A DNA stretch of 64,000 nt from QHXM01 sp963697975 (GCA_963697975.1 OY969111.1:2294001-2358000); one strand, 5' to 3'. Shown: positions 1 through 8,189, counted from the stretch's first letter. Numbers and translations are program-made. The notes: generated from the sequence alone by a model not told the origin.

Positions 1-429
1 TTCGAGTATCCGCCTCAAATCCACTATGGGAAATCCTTCTTCCAGAATAAACCCGACGGAAAGATAGAGAGGCCGCGCGCCGCTCATCGCCAGATCGTTG
101 ACCGTGCCGTGAATGGCGAGCCGTCCGATGTCGCCGCCGGGAAAGAAAACGGGATCAACCACGTAAGAATCGGTAGTGTAAGCGAGGCGGACGGAAGCGC
201 CATTAGCTGATTGCCCATTAGTTGGAATCTCAAAGACGGCTTGATCTTCGAGCTTTTCCAGCAGAGGATTTCTCAGGTATTCAAGGAAAAGTCCTTCAAT
301 CAACTCATGCATCGCGCGGCCTCCGCTGCCATGCGCGAGCGTGATCTGTTCGTCCTTAAACTTGTGCTTTCTCCGCCGCGCCCGTTCTACTCTCTGAAAG
401 AGCGGGCTGGGAGTAAATTCTTCGGCCAT
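1..429 (-). CDS. hypE: HypE, N-terminal part (cut by window start)
   Basis: HypE dehydrates the thiocarboxamide that HypF places on its C-terminal cysteine, giving the cyanide ligand of the [NiFe] site. The frame is open from the ATG at 429 to the window edge, covering 143 codons. It begins MAEEFTPSPLFQRVER and contains the AIR-synthase-like signatures ITLAHGSGGRAMHELI, then AYTTDSYVVDPVFFPGGDIG, then GTVNDLAMSGARPLYLS. The C-terminal cysteine lies outside the window. It is the last visible gene of the hydrogenase operon, about 150 bases after hypD. A repeat fills the gap. The ATG was chosen because family similarity begins shortly after it. Confidence 0.95.
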   Translation of the reverse strand, partial: MAEEFTPSPLFQRVERARRRKHKFKDEQITLAHGSGGRAMHELIEGLFLEYLRNPLLEKLEDQAVFEIPTNGQSANGASVRLAYTTDSYVVDPVFFPGGDIGRLAIHGTVNDLAMSGARPLYLSVGFILEEGFPIVDLRRILE

Positions 430-456
430 GATGTTCGCATTCGGAAGACTGGTAAA

Positions 457-556
457 GAATAGACAGGATTAACAAGATGGACAGGATAAAAAGAACCAAT
501 ATCAAGCTAGATTATCCCGTCTTGTCTTCTTAATCCTGTTAATCCTGTCTAATTCT
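457..556. repeat. Imperfect palindrome, ACAGGATTAAC family
   Basis: The left arm (457-486) has GAATAGACAGGATTAAC followed by GGACAGGAT. The right arm (about 522-556) is its inverted counterpart, GTTAATCCTGTCTAATTC. It fills the hypD-hypE gap. It resembles in design the other short inverted repeats in this window: a purine-rich unit repeated in tandem on one side and inverted on the other. It may form a hairpin in the operon mRNA; that is inference. Confidence 0.6.
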
Positions 557-576
557 TATTGCTCTTGTTACTGACT

Positions 577-1701
577 CTAACTCGCGTTGGAAGCTGAGCG
601 CTCGGCGATCTTCGATAATCGTCCGAAGTTGTAATAAGCGGCGCACGCGCCCTCAGATGAGACCATGCAGGAGCCAATCGGCGTTTCCGGCGTGCAGGCC
701 GTGCCGAAGACTTTGCATTCCCACGGACGCTTGACTCCCTTCAAAATCTCGCCGCACTGGCACGCCTTCGGGTCGGCAATTCGCAAACCCGGCACACTGA
801 ATTTCAGTTCCGCATCAAAGGCGGCGTATTTTCGTTGCAGCTTCATGCCGCTGTGCGCGATTGAGCCTAAGCCCCGCCACTCGAAATAATCTCTCGGCTC
901 GAAGACATCGAAGAGAATCTCAAGGGCTTTCCGATTGCCGTCGCGTGTAATACAGCGCGCATATTGATTCTCAACTTCTGCGCGTCCTTCGACGACTTGC
1001 TTGACGATCATGTAGACCGATTGCAGGATGTCCAGCGGCTCAAAGCCGGAAACGGCGACCGGCTTGCCGTACTCGCGTGGAACAAATTCGTAGGGGCGAG
1101 TGCCGATGACGGTGCTGACGTGGCCGGGGCCTAAGAATCCGTCGAGTTGCAAATCGGGCGAATCCAGCAGGGCTTTCAGCGCGGGCACAATCGTGATGTG
1201 ATTGCAGAAGGCGCTGAAATTCTCGACGCCATCCTTCGCTGCCTGAAGGATGGTCATGGCGGTCGAAGGCGCGGTGGTCTCAAAGCCAAGCGCGAGGAAG
1301 ACGACCTCTCGCTCAGGATTCTTCTTCGCAATCTTCAAGGCGTCTAACGGCGAATAGACCATCCGCACATCACAGCCACTGGCTTTCGCGTCGAGCAGGC
1401 TGGTCTTAGAGCCGGGCACGCGCATCGCATCGCCGAAGGTCGTGAAAATCACGTTGGGCTGCTGGGCTATGGAGATGGCATCGTCAACGCGCCCCAGCGG
1501 AATGACGCAGACGGGACACCCCGGCCCATGAATCATGGTGATGTTATCGGGAAGCAAATCCTCTATCCCGTACTTGAAGATGGTGTGCGTATGGCCGCCG
1601 CAGACTTCCATAATCTTGAGCGGCCTATCGGTCATGTGCGCGATCTGCTCGGCCAGCTTCTGCGCGATGTCGCCTTGCCTGTATTCGTCTACGAATTTCA
1701 T
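577..1701 (-). CDS. hypD: HypD, hydrogenase Fe(CN)2CO cofactor assembly scaffold
   Basis: HypD is the [4Fe-4S] scaffold that, with HypC and HypE, assembles the Fe(CN)2CO unit of [NiFe]-hydrogenases in the cytoplasm. The product is 374 residues, the usual length. Conserved motifs are visible: MEVCGGHTH with C34, HGPGCPVC with C62 and C65, FTTFGDAMRVPGS, LGFETTAP, LGPGHVSTVIG, and a cysteine-rich C-terminal region (CQCGEILKG, CKVFGTACTP, GSCMVSSEGAC). The last provides cluster ligands. The ATG at 1701 follows the SIS-domain gene by only 17 bases, so the two are co-transcribed. Confidence 0.97.
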   Translation of the reverse strand: MKFVDEYRQGDIAQKLAEQIAHMTDRPLKIMEVCGGHTHTIFKYGIEDLLPDNITMIHGPGCPVCVIPLGRVDDAISIAQQPNVIFTTFGDAMRVPGSKTSLLDAKASGCDVRMVYSPLDALKIAKKNPEREVVFLALGFETTAPSTAMTILQAAKDGVENFSAFCNHITIVPALKALLDSPDLQLDGFLGPGHVSTVIGTRPYEFVPREYGKPVAVSGFEPLDILQSVYMIVKQVVEGRAEVENQYARCITRDGNRKALEILFDVFEPRDYFEWRGLGSIAHSGMKLQRKYAAFDAELKFSVPGLRIADPKACQCGEILKGVKRPWECKVFGTACTPETPIGSCMVSSEGACAAYYNFGRLSKIAERSASNAS

Positions 1702-1718
1702 ATCATCACCCGCTTTGT

Positions 1719-2417
1719 TTATGCCTCTTCAACCAGAGACTTGTGTTTCAGGAAAGTATGAACCATGTCCCACATGATGTGATAAAGAGCGACGTGTGTC
1801 TCCTGTATCCGGTGAATGCTTGAGGTCGGGACGGTCAGGCAGAAATCCAGCAGACCGCCCTCGCACAACTTATTCATCTTGCCGCCGTCATTTCCCGCGA
1901 ACCCGATGGTCAGAAGTTTCATTCGCCGTGCAGTCGCAAAAGCGTGCATCAGGTTTTCGGAATTGCCGCTCGTGGAGATGCCGAGCAGAACGTCTCCCTC
2001 TCCACCAAGCGCGATAATCTGGCGCGTGAAGACATCGTTAAAGCCGACATCGTTGGCGATGGCTGTGACCATCGCCATATCGTTGGTCAGAGAGATGGCG
2101 GGCAGCGCCTTGCAGCCGACGATGACCGGATGCATGAACTCGACGGCGACGTGCTGAGCATCTGTGGCCGAGCCGCCGTTGCCGCAAACGAGCAGCTTGC
2201 GTCCACGATGAAAAGCCTTTGCCACTGCCAGCGATGCAGCCAGAATGGTGTCTTTATTTTCTTCAAAGAATTTGCTCTTGACCTCGACGCTTTCCCGCGC
2301 CTTCTCCAATAGCGAGAAGCGCATTTCCTCCATCAACTCCTGCGGCTTCTTCTGCTCTTCATCATGCAGGAAAGGATAAAAGGCGCGTGAAAAATCATCC
2401 GAGGCTGCCTTGCTCAT
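1719..2417 (-). CDS. SIS-domain phosphosugar isomerase (GmhA/DiaA-like)
   Basis: A 232-residue SIS-fold protein. The signature LLVCGNGGSATDAQHVAVEF and the later GISTSGNSENLMHA match sedoheptulose-7-phosphate isomerase GmhA and its relative DiaA. A helical extension of about 50 residues precedes the SIS core. It lies between hypC and hypD. SIS/GmhA-like genes are known inside hyp operons of group 1h hydrogenases, so the position is not random, but its role in hydrogenase biogenesis is not established. A housekeeping heptose role is less likely because no LPS genes are nearby. A good ribosome site (AGGAG) precedes the ATG at 2417. Confidence 0.85.
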   Translation of the reverse strand: MSKAASDDFSRAFYPFLHDEEQKKPQELMEEMRFSLLEKARESVEVKSKFFEENKDTILAASLAVAKAFHRGRKLLVCGNGGSATDAQHVAVEFMHPVIVGCKALPAISLTNDMAMVTAIANDVGFNDVFTRQIIALGGEGDVLLGISTSGNSENLMHAFATARRMKLLTIGFAGNDGGKMNKLCEGGLLDFCLTVPTSSIHRIQETHVALYHIMWDMVHTFLKHKSLVEEA

Positions 2418-2440
2418 TTTTACTTACTCCTGAAGCTCTC

Positions 2441-2707
2441 TTATTCCAAAGACGTACTGAACTGCTCAAACTCATCCTGATACTGCCCGATTTCTTCCAG
2501 CACTCGCAGCGTCTCTTTGGCTTCATGCTCGTCAATTCTGGTCATGGCGAACCCGACATGAATCAGCACCCAGTTGCCGATTTGCGCCTCGTCTTCGTTG
2601 AGCATGCCTGTGTTGATGTTGCGCCTCACCCCGCCGACCTCGACCTTGGCGATCTGGTTCTCGGCATCCACAATCTCGATAATCTGTCCGGGTATCGCTA
2701 AACACAT
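2441..2707 (-). CDS. hypC: HypC/HybG-family hydrogenase chaperone
   Basis: HypC carries the Fe(CN)2CO group with HypD and hands it to the hydrogenase large-subunit precursor. The product is 88 residues and starts MCLAIPGQIIEI, with the essential Cys2. It continues with a typical OB-fold core (KVEVGGVRRNINTGML, IGNWVLIHVGFAMTRIDE). It starts 4 bases after the hypF stop in a tightly packed hyp run. The ATG at 2707 is fixed by the need for cysteine at position 2. Confidence 0.96.
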   Translation of the reverse strand: MCLAIPGQIIEIVDAENQIAKVEVGGVRRNINTGMLNEDEAQIGNWVLIHVGFAMTRIDEHEAKETLRVLEEIGQYQDEFEQFSTSLE

Positions 2708-2710
2708 ATA

Positions 2711-5005
2711 TTAAAGCCTCCCTGAAATAAGACGCGCGTTGGCGATTGTTGCCTGCCCTAAAGAGATGCCGCCGTCGTTTGTCGGCACGCGGCTGTGCGT
2801 GAAAACGTCAAAACCATCTTCCCGAAGCATCCGGCATGTGCTGTCCAGCAAAAAGATGTTTTGAAAAACTCCTCCCGATAACACTACGCGATTGAGATGC
2901 CGCTCATCTCTTACCCTGTGCGCGACCATGCCAATCAGATGAGCCACTCCTAGATGGAACCTTGCGGAAACCTCGCGCGCCGAAAGGCCGTTCAGCAAAT
3001 CTTCCACCGCGCGCCTGACGACCTTTTCGGCTTTAATGACTTTCCTTCCTGCTTCCAGTTCAAACTCGTATCGCCCGGCTGCCTGAGAATCAGCTATCGC
3101 TTCCAACTCAATCGCCGCCTGGCCCTCATAGTTGACCGCGTTTCTCAAACCCAACAGGCTCGACACGGCATCGAAGAGCCTGCCCATGCTTGAGGTTTCG
3201 GGACTGTTCGTGCCGGTCATAATCATCCGGCGAAGCGTCATCCATGCGCGCCGGTCCAGATTCCGGACGAAAGGAATGTTCAAGTTTAAGAACTCATCGC
3301 CCAGCGCACGGTGCAGGTAAACCGCAGCCATGCGCCAGGGTTCGCGGATGGCCTTCGCGCCTCCGGGCATCTCTATGTAATCAAGGTGCGCGATGCGCTC
3401 CGCATCCATGAAATCCGCGACGAAGAACTCGCCGCCCCACATGCGTCCATCCGTGCCGAAGCCGAGACCGTCCATCGCTACGCCGATGACTTCACCCTCA
3501 ACGCGGTTGTCGGCCATGCAGCTTGCGATGTGCGCGTGATGATGCTGGACGCCGACTTTGTTTGAAACGTCGTCAATGGCGAGCGCGTATTTTGTCGAGA
3601 GATATTCAGGATGCAGGTCGTAGGCGATGATTTCAGGTCGAAGATGAAAAAGCTGCTTGTAATGCTCGATGCCTTCTGTAAAGGAGCGCAGCGTCTCTAA
3701 ATTTTCCAGATCGCCGATGTGATGACTCAGAAAAGCATAGCTATCACGCGTCAGACAGAAAGTGTTCTTCAACTCTGCGCCGCAGGCTAGAATCTCCCGC
3801 TCAAATTTGAACTGAGTCTTGACGGGTGCGGGCGCGTAGCCGCGCGAGCGACGCAGGATCATCTCGCGCCCCTCACGCACGCGTGTCACCGAATCATCCG
3901 CGCGCAGGTGAATCCGCCGATTGTGCAGTAGAAAGTAGTCGGCAATACGGCTGAGACGTTGCGTTGCATCCCCGTCTTCGTAACAGACCGGCTCGTCGGA
4001 GACGTTGCCGCTCGTCATCACCAGCGGGCGATCCAGATTTTCTAAAATCAGGTGATGCAAAGGCGAGTAAGGCAGCATGAAGCCGAGCGTCGTCACACCG
4101 GGCGCGACGGCTTCAGAGATAATTGCGTCAGTTCTTCTTTCGAGCAGCACGACAGGGCGGCGCTCGGATGTCAGCAAATCCTCTTCCGCTTGCGAGACGA
4201 CGGCATATCGCCTGATGACCTCAACGGAGCTTGCCATCAAAGCGAACGGTTTATCTTCCCTGTACTTTCTCTGCCTCAATTGTTCGACAGCAGTCGCGTT
4301 CAGCGCATCGCAGGCCAGATGAAATCCGCCGATGCCTTTGACGAGAACTATCTTCCCGCTCAATAACAGGCCGCGCACGCGATGAATGATGTCATCAATC
4401 AGCATTGTAGGGGCAGGGCTTGTCCCTACAGGCATCAAAGACAGTTGCGGCCCGCAGACCGAGCAAGCAATCGGCTCTGCATGAAAGCGACGGTCGAGCG
4501 GATTCTCATACTCGGCGCGGCACATTGCGCACATCTCGAAATCCCGCATCGTGGTCTGTTCGCGGTCATACGGAATGTCTTCGATGATGGTGAAGCGCGG
4601 CCCGCAGTTGGTGCAGTTGATGAAAGGATAGCGATAGCGACGATTCTCAGAATCGAACAATTCTCTGAGACAGTCAGCGCACGTGGCCATGTCAGCCGAG
4701 ATAGGCGTGAACCTCTCACCATTCGAGAGGCTTTCAACAATCCGAAAATCCTGATAATGCGCCAGGTCTAAATTGTCGCAACGCTCGACCGATTCGATAA
4801 GAGAAAGCGGCGGCGAGTTTAATTTTATCTCGCGTATAAAATGTTCTATGGTGCTCGATTCGCCTTCGATGTCTATCAGGACGCCGACGTGGTTATTGAG
4901 AACCTGACCTTTGAGCGCACGACGCCGCGCCAGCCCGAAGACGAAGGGTCGGAACCCGACGCCCTGAACCATCCCTTTGACCAGTATTTGAGTCCGAGTC
5001 GGCAT
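2711..5005 (-). CDS. hypF: HypF carbamoyltransferase
   Basis: HypF converts carbamoyl phosphate to carbamoyl-AMP and transfers the carbamoyl group to the HypE C-terminal cysteine. The 764-residue protein shows every expected part. First is an N-terminal acylphosphatase domain (KGMVQGVGFRPFVFGLA). Then come two zinc fingers (C109-x2-C112 with CTNC, then CAMC with CSVC). A YrdC/Sua5 domain follows (LVKGIGGFHLACDA, RPLVMTSGNVSDEP). Last is a Kae1-like domain (VQHHHAHIASCMADN, VVLSGGVFQN, NDGGISLGQA). A small palindromic repeat is embedded in frame near residues 193-200, just after the second zinc finger. The gap to hypB is 2 bases. Confidence 0.97.
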   Translation of the reverse strand: MPTRTQILVKGMVQGVGFRPFVFGLARRRALKGQVLNNHVGVLIDIEGESSTIEHFIREIKLNSPPLSLIESVERCDNLDLAHYQDFRIVESLSNGERFTPISADMATCADCLRELFDSENRRYRYPFINCTNCGPRFTIIEDIPYDREQTTMRDFEMCAMCRAEYENPLDRRFHAEPIACSVCGPQLSLMPVGTSPAPTMLIDDIIHRVRGLLLSGKIVLVKGIGGFHLACDALNATAVEQLRQRKYREDKPFALMASSVEVIRRYAVVSQAEEDLLTSERRPVVLLERRTDAIISEAVAPGVTTLGFMLPYSPLHHLILENLDRPLVMTSGNVSDEPVCYEDGDATQRLSRIADYFLLHNRRIHLRADDSVTRVREGREMILRRSRGYAPAPVKTQFKFEREILACGAELKNTFCLTRDSYAFLSHHIGDLENLETLRSFTEGIEHYKQLFHLRPEIIAYDLHPEYLSTKYALAIDDVSNKVGVQHHHAHIASCMADNRVEGEVIGVAMDGLGFGTDGRMWGGEFFVADFMDAERIAHLDYIEMPGGAKAIREPWRMAAVYLHRALGDEFLNLNIPFVRNLDRRAWMTLRRMIMTGTNSPETSSMGRLFDAVSSLLGLRNAVNYEGQAAIELEAIADSQAAGRYEFELEAGRKVIKAEKVVRRAVEDLLNGLSAREVSARFHLGVAHLIGMVAHRVRDERHLNRVVLSGGVFQNIFLLDSTCRMLREDGFDVFTHSRVPTNDGGISLGQATIANARLISGRL
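4406..4430. repeat. Palindrome TGTAGGG...CCCTACA inside hypF
   Basis: TGTAGGGGCAGGG is followed by an inverted arm ending TGTCCCTACA. The element is translated as part of HypF, giving a Pro/Thr-rich loop between the zinc-finger region and the YrdC domain. Related copies with the same GGGGCAGGGACAAG core lie at 18579-18654 and 45994-46027, both intergenic. Confidence 0.7.
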
Positions 5006-5007
5006 CT

Positions 5008-5745
5008 TTAAGAATTGACTAAACGGGATTGCTGATTGCTGATGTTAAGAGCAGCCGCAGTCTTCGATTCCGCAATCCGAATTCCGAATTCCGAATTTAG
5101 TAAGAATTCCCGCCACGCTTCCATGCCTTCGCCGGTTTTCGCAGAGACTTCAAAAACACGCATACCGGGGCGCACTCGTTGAATGTTGTCGTGCGCGGCG
5201 GCCAGATCGAATTCGACCGCCTGTGCTAAATCCATCTTGGTAATCAACGCGACATCCGCCGTGTTGAAAATCGTCGGATACTTGAGCGGCTTATCCTCGC
5301 CTTCCGTCACTGACAGCAGAACGACGCGCAGGTTCTCGCCCAGATCGTAGCTCGAAGGACACACGAGATTGCCGACATTTTCGATGAACAGCACATCCAG
5401 CTCTTCCAGATTCCATCCTTCAAGCGCGTTCTCGATCATCGTGGCGTCGAGGTGGCAGACCGTGCCGGTGGTGATTTGCCTGACGGGAGCGCCGCTGCGC
5501 GCAAGCCGCGCGGCGTCGTTCTCCGTCGCGAGGTCTCCGACCAGCGCCGCAACCGCGTGCTGTGGTCTGAGGTCTGACAGCATCTTTTCCAGAAAGGCTG
5601 TCTTGCCTGCGCCGGGGCTTGAAACCAGACTGACCACTTTGACTCCTGCTGCGTGGAAACGCTCTCTTAGCTCACGCGCGAGCAGATCATTCTGCTTCAA
5701 CACATTTTGCCGGACTTGGACCAGACGAGGCTGCGGTGTGTTCAT
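5008..5745 (-). CDS. hypB: HypB, GTPase for hydrogenase nickel insertion
   Basis: HypB is a SIMIBI-class GTPase that works with HypA to load nickel into the hydrogenase large subunit. The product is 245 residues. The P-loop SSPGAGKT spans about residues 42-49. The metal-binding GTVCHLDATM, the switch region FIENVGNLVCPSSYDLGE and the base-recognition ITKMDLA are present. It lacks the histidine-rich N-terminal nickel store found in some homologues. The last 30 or so residues, after REFLLNSE, derive from a GATTGCGGATT-type repeat and look like a foreign tail. The start at 5745 directly abuts the hypA stop codon. Confidence 0.96.
   Translation of the reverse strand: MNTPQPRLVQVRQNVLKQNDLLARELRERFHAAGVKVVSLVSSPGAGKTAFLEKMLSDLRPQHAVAALVGDLATENDAARLARSGAPVRQITTGTVCHLDATMIENALEGWNLEELDVLFIENVGNLVCPSSYDLGENLRVVLLSVTEGEDKPLKYPTIFNTADVALITKMDLAQAVEFDLAAAHDNIQRVRPGMRVFEVSAKTGEGMEAWREFLLNSEFGIRIAESKTAAALNISNQQSRLVNS
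5027..5098. repeat. GATTGCGGATT-family inverted repeat in the hypB 3' end
   Basis: GATTGCTGATTGCTGATG (5028-5045) is inverted relative to ATTCCGCAATCCGAATTCCG (from 5067). It encodes the C-terminal tail of HypB. It is the first of five copies of this family between 5.0 and 11.3 kb. Confidence 0.65.
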
Positions 5746-6090
5746 TTACTGTATCTCCAAAGCGACGACTTCGAGTTCCTTCCCCTGCAAGACCTGCGGG
5801 GTCGGAGTATCACAAACCGGACAGCAGAATTGCTGAAGCGAGACCGGACTGGTTTCCATCTGACAGGTCGGGCAATAAACTACGATGGGGACATCCTCGA
5901 TAATCAGTTGTGACCCTTCGAGGGGTGTGCCCCCGCAGGCCACCTCATAAGAGAAAAGCAGAGCCTCCTTCACGACGCCCGAAAGCGGCCCCAGTTTCAA
6001 ATGCACCGCGTTGACGGAAACCCCGCCCCTTCTTGCGGCCTCTTCCGAAGCCATCTCAATCATGCTCAGGGCGATGGAAAGCTCGTGCAT
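5746..6090 (-). CDS. hypA: HypA, hydrogenase nickel metallochaperone
   Basis: HypA delivers nickel together with HypB. The start is placed at the ATG at 6090 because the N-terminus must be MHEL, with His2 as a nickel ligand. The upstream in-frame codons come from a palindromic repeat. The resulting 114 residues have the usual length. The zinc site is complete: C73-x2-C76 (CPTC) and C90-x2-C93 (CPVC). The stop is immediately followed by the hypB ATG. Confidence 0.96.
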   Translation of the reverse strand: MHELSIALSMIEMASEEAARRGGVSVNAVHLKLGPLSGVVKEALLFSYEVACGGTPLEGSQLIIEDVPIVVYCPTCQMETSPVSLQQFCCPVCDTPTPQVLQGKELEVVALEIQ

Positions 6091-6095
6091 AGTTT

Positions 6096-6179
6096 CGATT
6101 GCGGAATGCGGATTTCGGCCTGCGGACTTAACGAAGACTGCGATTGTGTTTTCAATTCGCATTCCGCAATCCGAAATCC
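6096..6179. repeat. GATTGCGGATT-family palindrome between the YceI-like gene and hypA
   Basis: Left arm CGATTGCGGAATGCGGATTT (6096-6115) and inverted right arm ATTCCGCAATCCGAAATC (6161-6178). The right arm encodes the last residues (GDFGLRNAN) of the YceI-like protein; the left arm is the hypA leader. Confidence 0.8.
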
Positions 6180-6721
6180 CCATTAGCAAGGATGTCGAAG
6201 GAGAGTTTCACCTCGTCTTTGACCTTGAGCGTGCCTCCCATGACGGAGACCGACTTGATGTTGTAGTCGCTCTGCCGCAAAGGGAATTCACCCTGCGCCC
6301 TTAGTGTATTCCCGTTGACCATGACCTGCGCATCCATCGAATGGTTGCGTGTCACGCCGTGCAGCGAGAGGCTGCCGGTAATCCTCGCCTGATACCTCGC
6401 GTCTGCCATCTGATTAATCGAGACGCTCGTGCTCATAAAGACGACTTCAGGATAACGCGCCGTTTCAAGCACCTCGTCGCGCATCATGCGCTCAATCTCG
6501 GGGCGATCTTTTTCAGTGACTTCACCGGCTACCGCAAGCGAGTTGGCCTGCACCAGCATCAGGAGCGATGCCCGGTCAGGTGCTTCCGCGTCGAATTGCA
6601 CGTCACCGCCGAAGCCGCAGACAGCGATGAGGGGGTTGTGACCGAAGACCGAAAGCAGCCCGGAAGCTTCCACCTGCACGACGAACCGGCTCTGCCTTGC
6701 GTCTATCCGGTAACGGCCCAT
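6152..6721 (-). CDS. YceI-like lipocalin-fold protein, cytoplasmic form
   Basis: The product is 189 residues and matches the YceI family. The N-terminal YRIDARQSRFVVQVEASG, the central RYPEVVFMSTSV, SLSLHGVTRNHSM and the C-terminal VMGGTLKVKDEVKLSFD are recognisable. YceI proteins bind isoprenoid or amphiphilic ligands and are usually exported, but no signal peptide is visible here. It sits between the DUF1440-like gene and hypA in the hydrogenase operon. It might bind a quinone or polyisoprenoid for hydrogenase coupling (inference). The last nine residues are repeat-derived. A GGGGGAG ribosome site precedes the ATG at 6721. Confidence 0.85.
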   Translation of the reverse strand: MGRYRIDARQSRFVVQVEASGLLSVFGHNPLIAVCGFGGDVQFDAEAPDRASLLMLVQANSLAVAGEVTEKDRPEIERMMRDEVLETARYPEVVFMSTSVSINQMADARYQARITGSLSLHGVTRNHSMDAQVMVNGNTLRAQGEFPLRQSDYNIKSVSVMGGTLKVKDEVKLSFDILANGDFGLRNAN

Positions 6722-6780
6722 GTTTGCTCCCCCCTGGCACGATTGAAACTATCAAGCGCGAATCTGTTGCCGACCGCGCA

Positions 6781-7386
6781 TCACATCGCTTCACGCACGG
6801 CACGCCGCACAAGCTCAGTCGTCAACCCGAAGACCAGATGCGAGGTGAACGCATAAGCGTGTATCGAGAGCGGATACTCCGCTGGCGATTTGGACAAACC
6901 GACGGCAGGCACGATGCCTTCATCCGCGATGACCCACACGGCTGCGCCGAACGGCAACCCTGCGACGGCTGTCACCTGCGGCAAGGCTTCGGCCACAGCG
7001 CCATAGAGCGCACCCGAAGTCGCACCCATCGCATAATGAAAGACTACGCCCGCGACATCCTTCTCGCTCTCCGTCAACTCCCGACCGGAGAGACCGACAG
7101 AGATGGCATTGGCGAGCCGTTCAGCCGCGTCGTCTTCCGCCTCGTCTTTACCTTCGGCCTGTAGCTCGCGTCCGATGCCCTGCTGCGGATGGCCCTGCTG
7201 CATGGATTGTGCGCCGTGCGATCTCTCTTCGCCTTCGACCAGTTTGCTCCAGAGCGCCTGAAATTGATTCATCGTCCAGGACGCAACCAGACCGCCGACG
7301 ACGCCTGCCGCCAAGCCCTTCCACACATTGCACTCGCGCCGTGCGCTTCCCCGTTTATCGTTTTGTTTCAGCCCGCTGCTGTTCAT
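6781..7386 (-). CDS. DUF1440-like membrane protein in the hydrogenase operon
   Basis: The product is 201 residues from the ATG at 7386. Hydrophobic segments are visible in GLAAGVVGGLVASWTMNQFQALW, VVFHYAMGATSGALYGAVAEALP, LPFGAAVWVIADEGIVPAVG and YAFTSHLVFGLTTELVRR. This pattern and the motif HYAMGATSGALYG resemble YagU/DUF1440 proteins. A charged Glu/Gln-rich loop lies after the first helix. The chosen start overlaps the previous stop by one base, which argues against the longer in-frame start upstream. Function unknown; it may anchor or link the cytosolic hydrogenase to the membrane (inference). Confidence 0.75.
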   Translation of the reverse strand: MNSSGLKQNDKRGSARRECNVWKGLAAGVVGGLVASWTMNQFQALWSKLVEGEERSHGAQSMQQGHPQQGIGRELQAEGKDEAEDDAAERLANAISVGLSGRELTESEKDVAGVVFHYAMGATSGALYGAVAEALPQVTAVAGLPFGAAVWVIADEGIVPAVGLSKSPAEYPLSIHAYAFTSHLVFGLTTELVRRAVREAM

Positions 7387-7589
7387 CACATCGTGCTGAT
7401 TTTGATATAACGCTTGATGTCGGGGAGACTCACGATCACGGCTGCGGCAGCGGCCACGAGCGCCAAACCACCGACGATTGTCCACACGTTCATGTTGGAT
7501 TTCCTCTCTCTTCTCTCTATAGATTCACCACGTCTCATGACAGATGAACCTTGCTGAGGCTCATCATCGTTGATTCTGACATACGCCAT
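7386..7589 (-). CDS. Small single-pass membrane protein (DUF6893-like)
   Basis: The product is 67 residues. The first 32 residues are polar and charged. They are followed by one membrane helix (VWTIVGGLALVAAAAAVIV) and a basic tail, SLPDIKRYIKISTM. The helix plus S-L-P-D-x-x-R-Y tail resembles short proteins annotated DUF6893 in actinobacterial hydrogenase clusters; that match is from memory. AAAGGAG lies 7 bases before the ATG. The stop overlaps the next start by one base, so it is translated with the DUF1440-like gene. Confidence 0.65.
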   Translation of the reverse strand: MAYVRINDDEPQQGSSVMRRGESIERRERKSNMNVWTIVGGLALVAAAAAVIVSLPDIKRYIKISTM

Positions 7590-7631
7590 AGGTCTACTCC
7601 TTTTGTTCTTTGCGAATTAGATTTCACTACT

Positions 7632-8189
7632 TCAAACTGTCGCCTCTCGATGTTTCTCTTCAAGAATCTTTGCAATGAGCGACTCGACCATCAGGACGGC
7701 TTCGTCCAGGGAGGCTTGCACAGGCTCGCTCAATCCCATCTCTCCTTCTTCCGCTTCCATCGGCGCAGGCTCGCATCCGACCAGCAGGATACGCTTGAAC
7801 TCTCCGCCCATTGACTTTGCCAGCCGCAGCACTTTCAAAGGGTTCATGCCGTGCGGCTCAATCATCGCACCTTGCGCGTCTTCTCCATCGTCGTCCAGTT
7901 CACTTAAATCAGGCTCGATGGTGTAGAGCGTACCGGGCGCTTCTCCACGCGGGGTCGCGTCAATGAAGATGGTCACTTCGTAACCGTCGAGCAGCGCGTA
8001 GGTCAAATCAAACCCGCGAATCCCGAAATCGACTACGCGCACCTCATCCGGCAACGTGCGCTCCATCAAGCGTCTCGCCACTTCGCTGCCGAAGGCATCG
8101 TCTCCCATGAAGATGTTGCCGATGCCTGCAACGAGGATGCTTGCCGATTGCGGATTTGGGATTGCGGATTGCAGATTGGAAGACATCAT
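7632..8189 (-). CDS. hupD: Hydrogenase maturation protease (HyaD/HupD family, M52)
   Basis: This nickel-checking endopeptidase removes the C-terminal tail of the large subunit after metal insertion. The 185-residue product has the family motifs GIGNIFMGDDAFGSEVARRL (acidic metal ligand), VDFGIRGFDLTYALLDGY, TIFIDATPRG, IEPHGMNPLKVL (conserved His) and ILLVGCEPAP. Its substrate is presumably HhyL, which has a 21-residue tail after the last metal-site histidine. The first 16 residues (MMSSNLQSAIPNPQSA) come from a palindromic repeat and are absent from homologues. The start overlaps the upstream stop by 4 bases. Confidence 0.93.
   Translation of the reverse strand: MMSSNLQSAIPNPQSASILVAGIGNIFMGDDAFGSEVARRLMERTLPDEVRVVDFGIRGFDLTYALLDGYEVTIFIDATPRGEAPGTLYTIEPDLSELDDDGEDAQGAMIEPHGMNPLKVLRLAKSMGGEFKRILLVGCEPAPMEAEEGEMGLSEPVQASLDEAVLMVESLIAKILEEKHREATV

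Noticed and set aside
5746..6189. Longer HypA start at 6189
   Set aside because: The added 33 residues are repeat-derived and would bury the required MHEL N-terminus with its nickel-binding His2.
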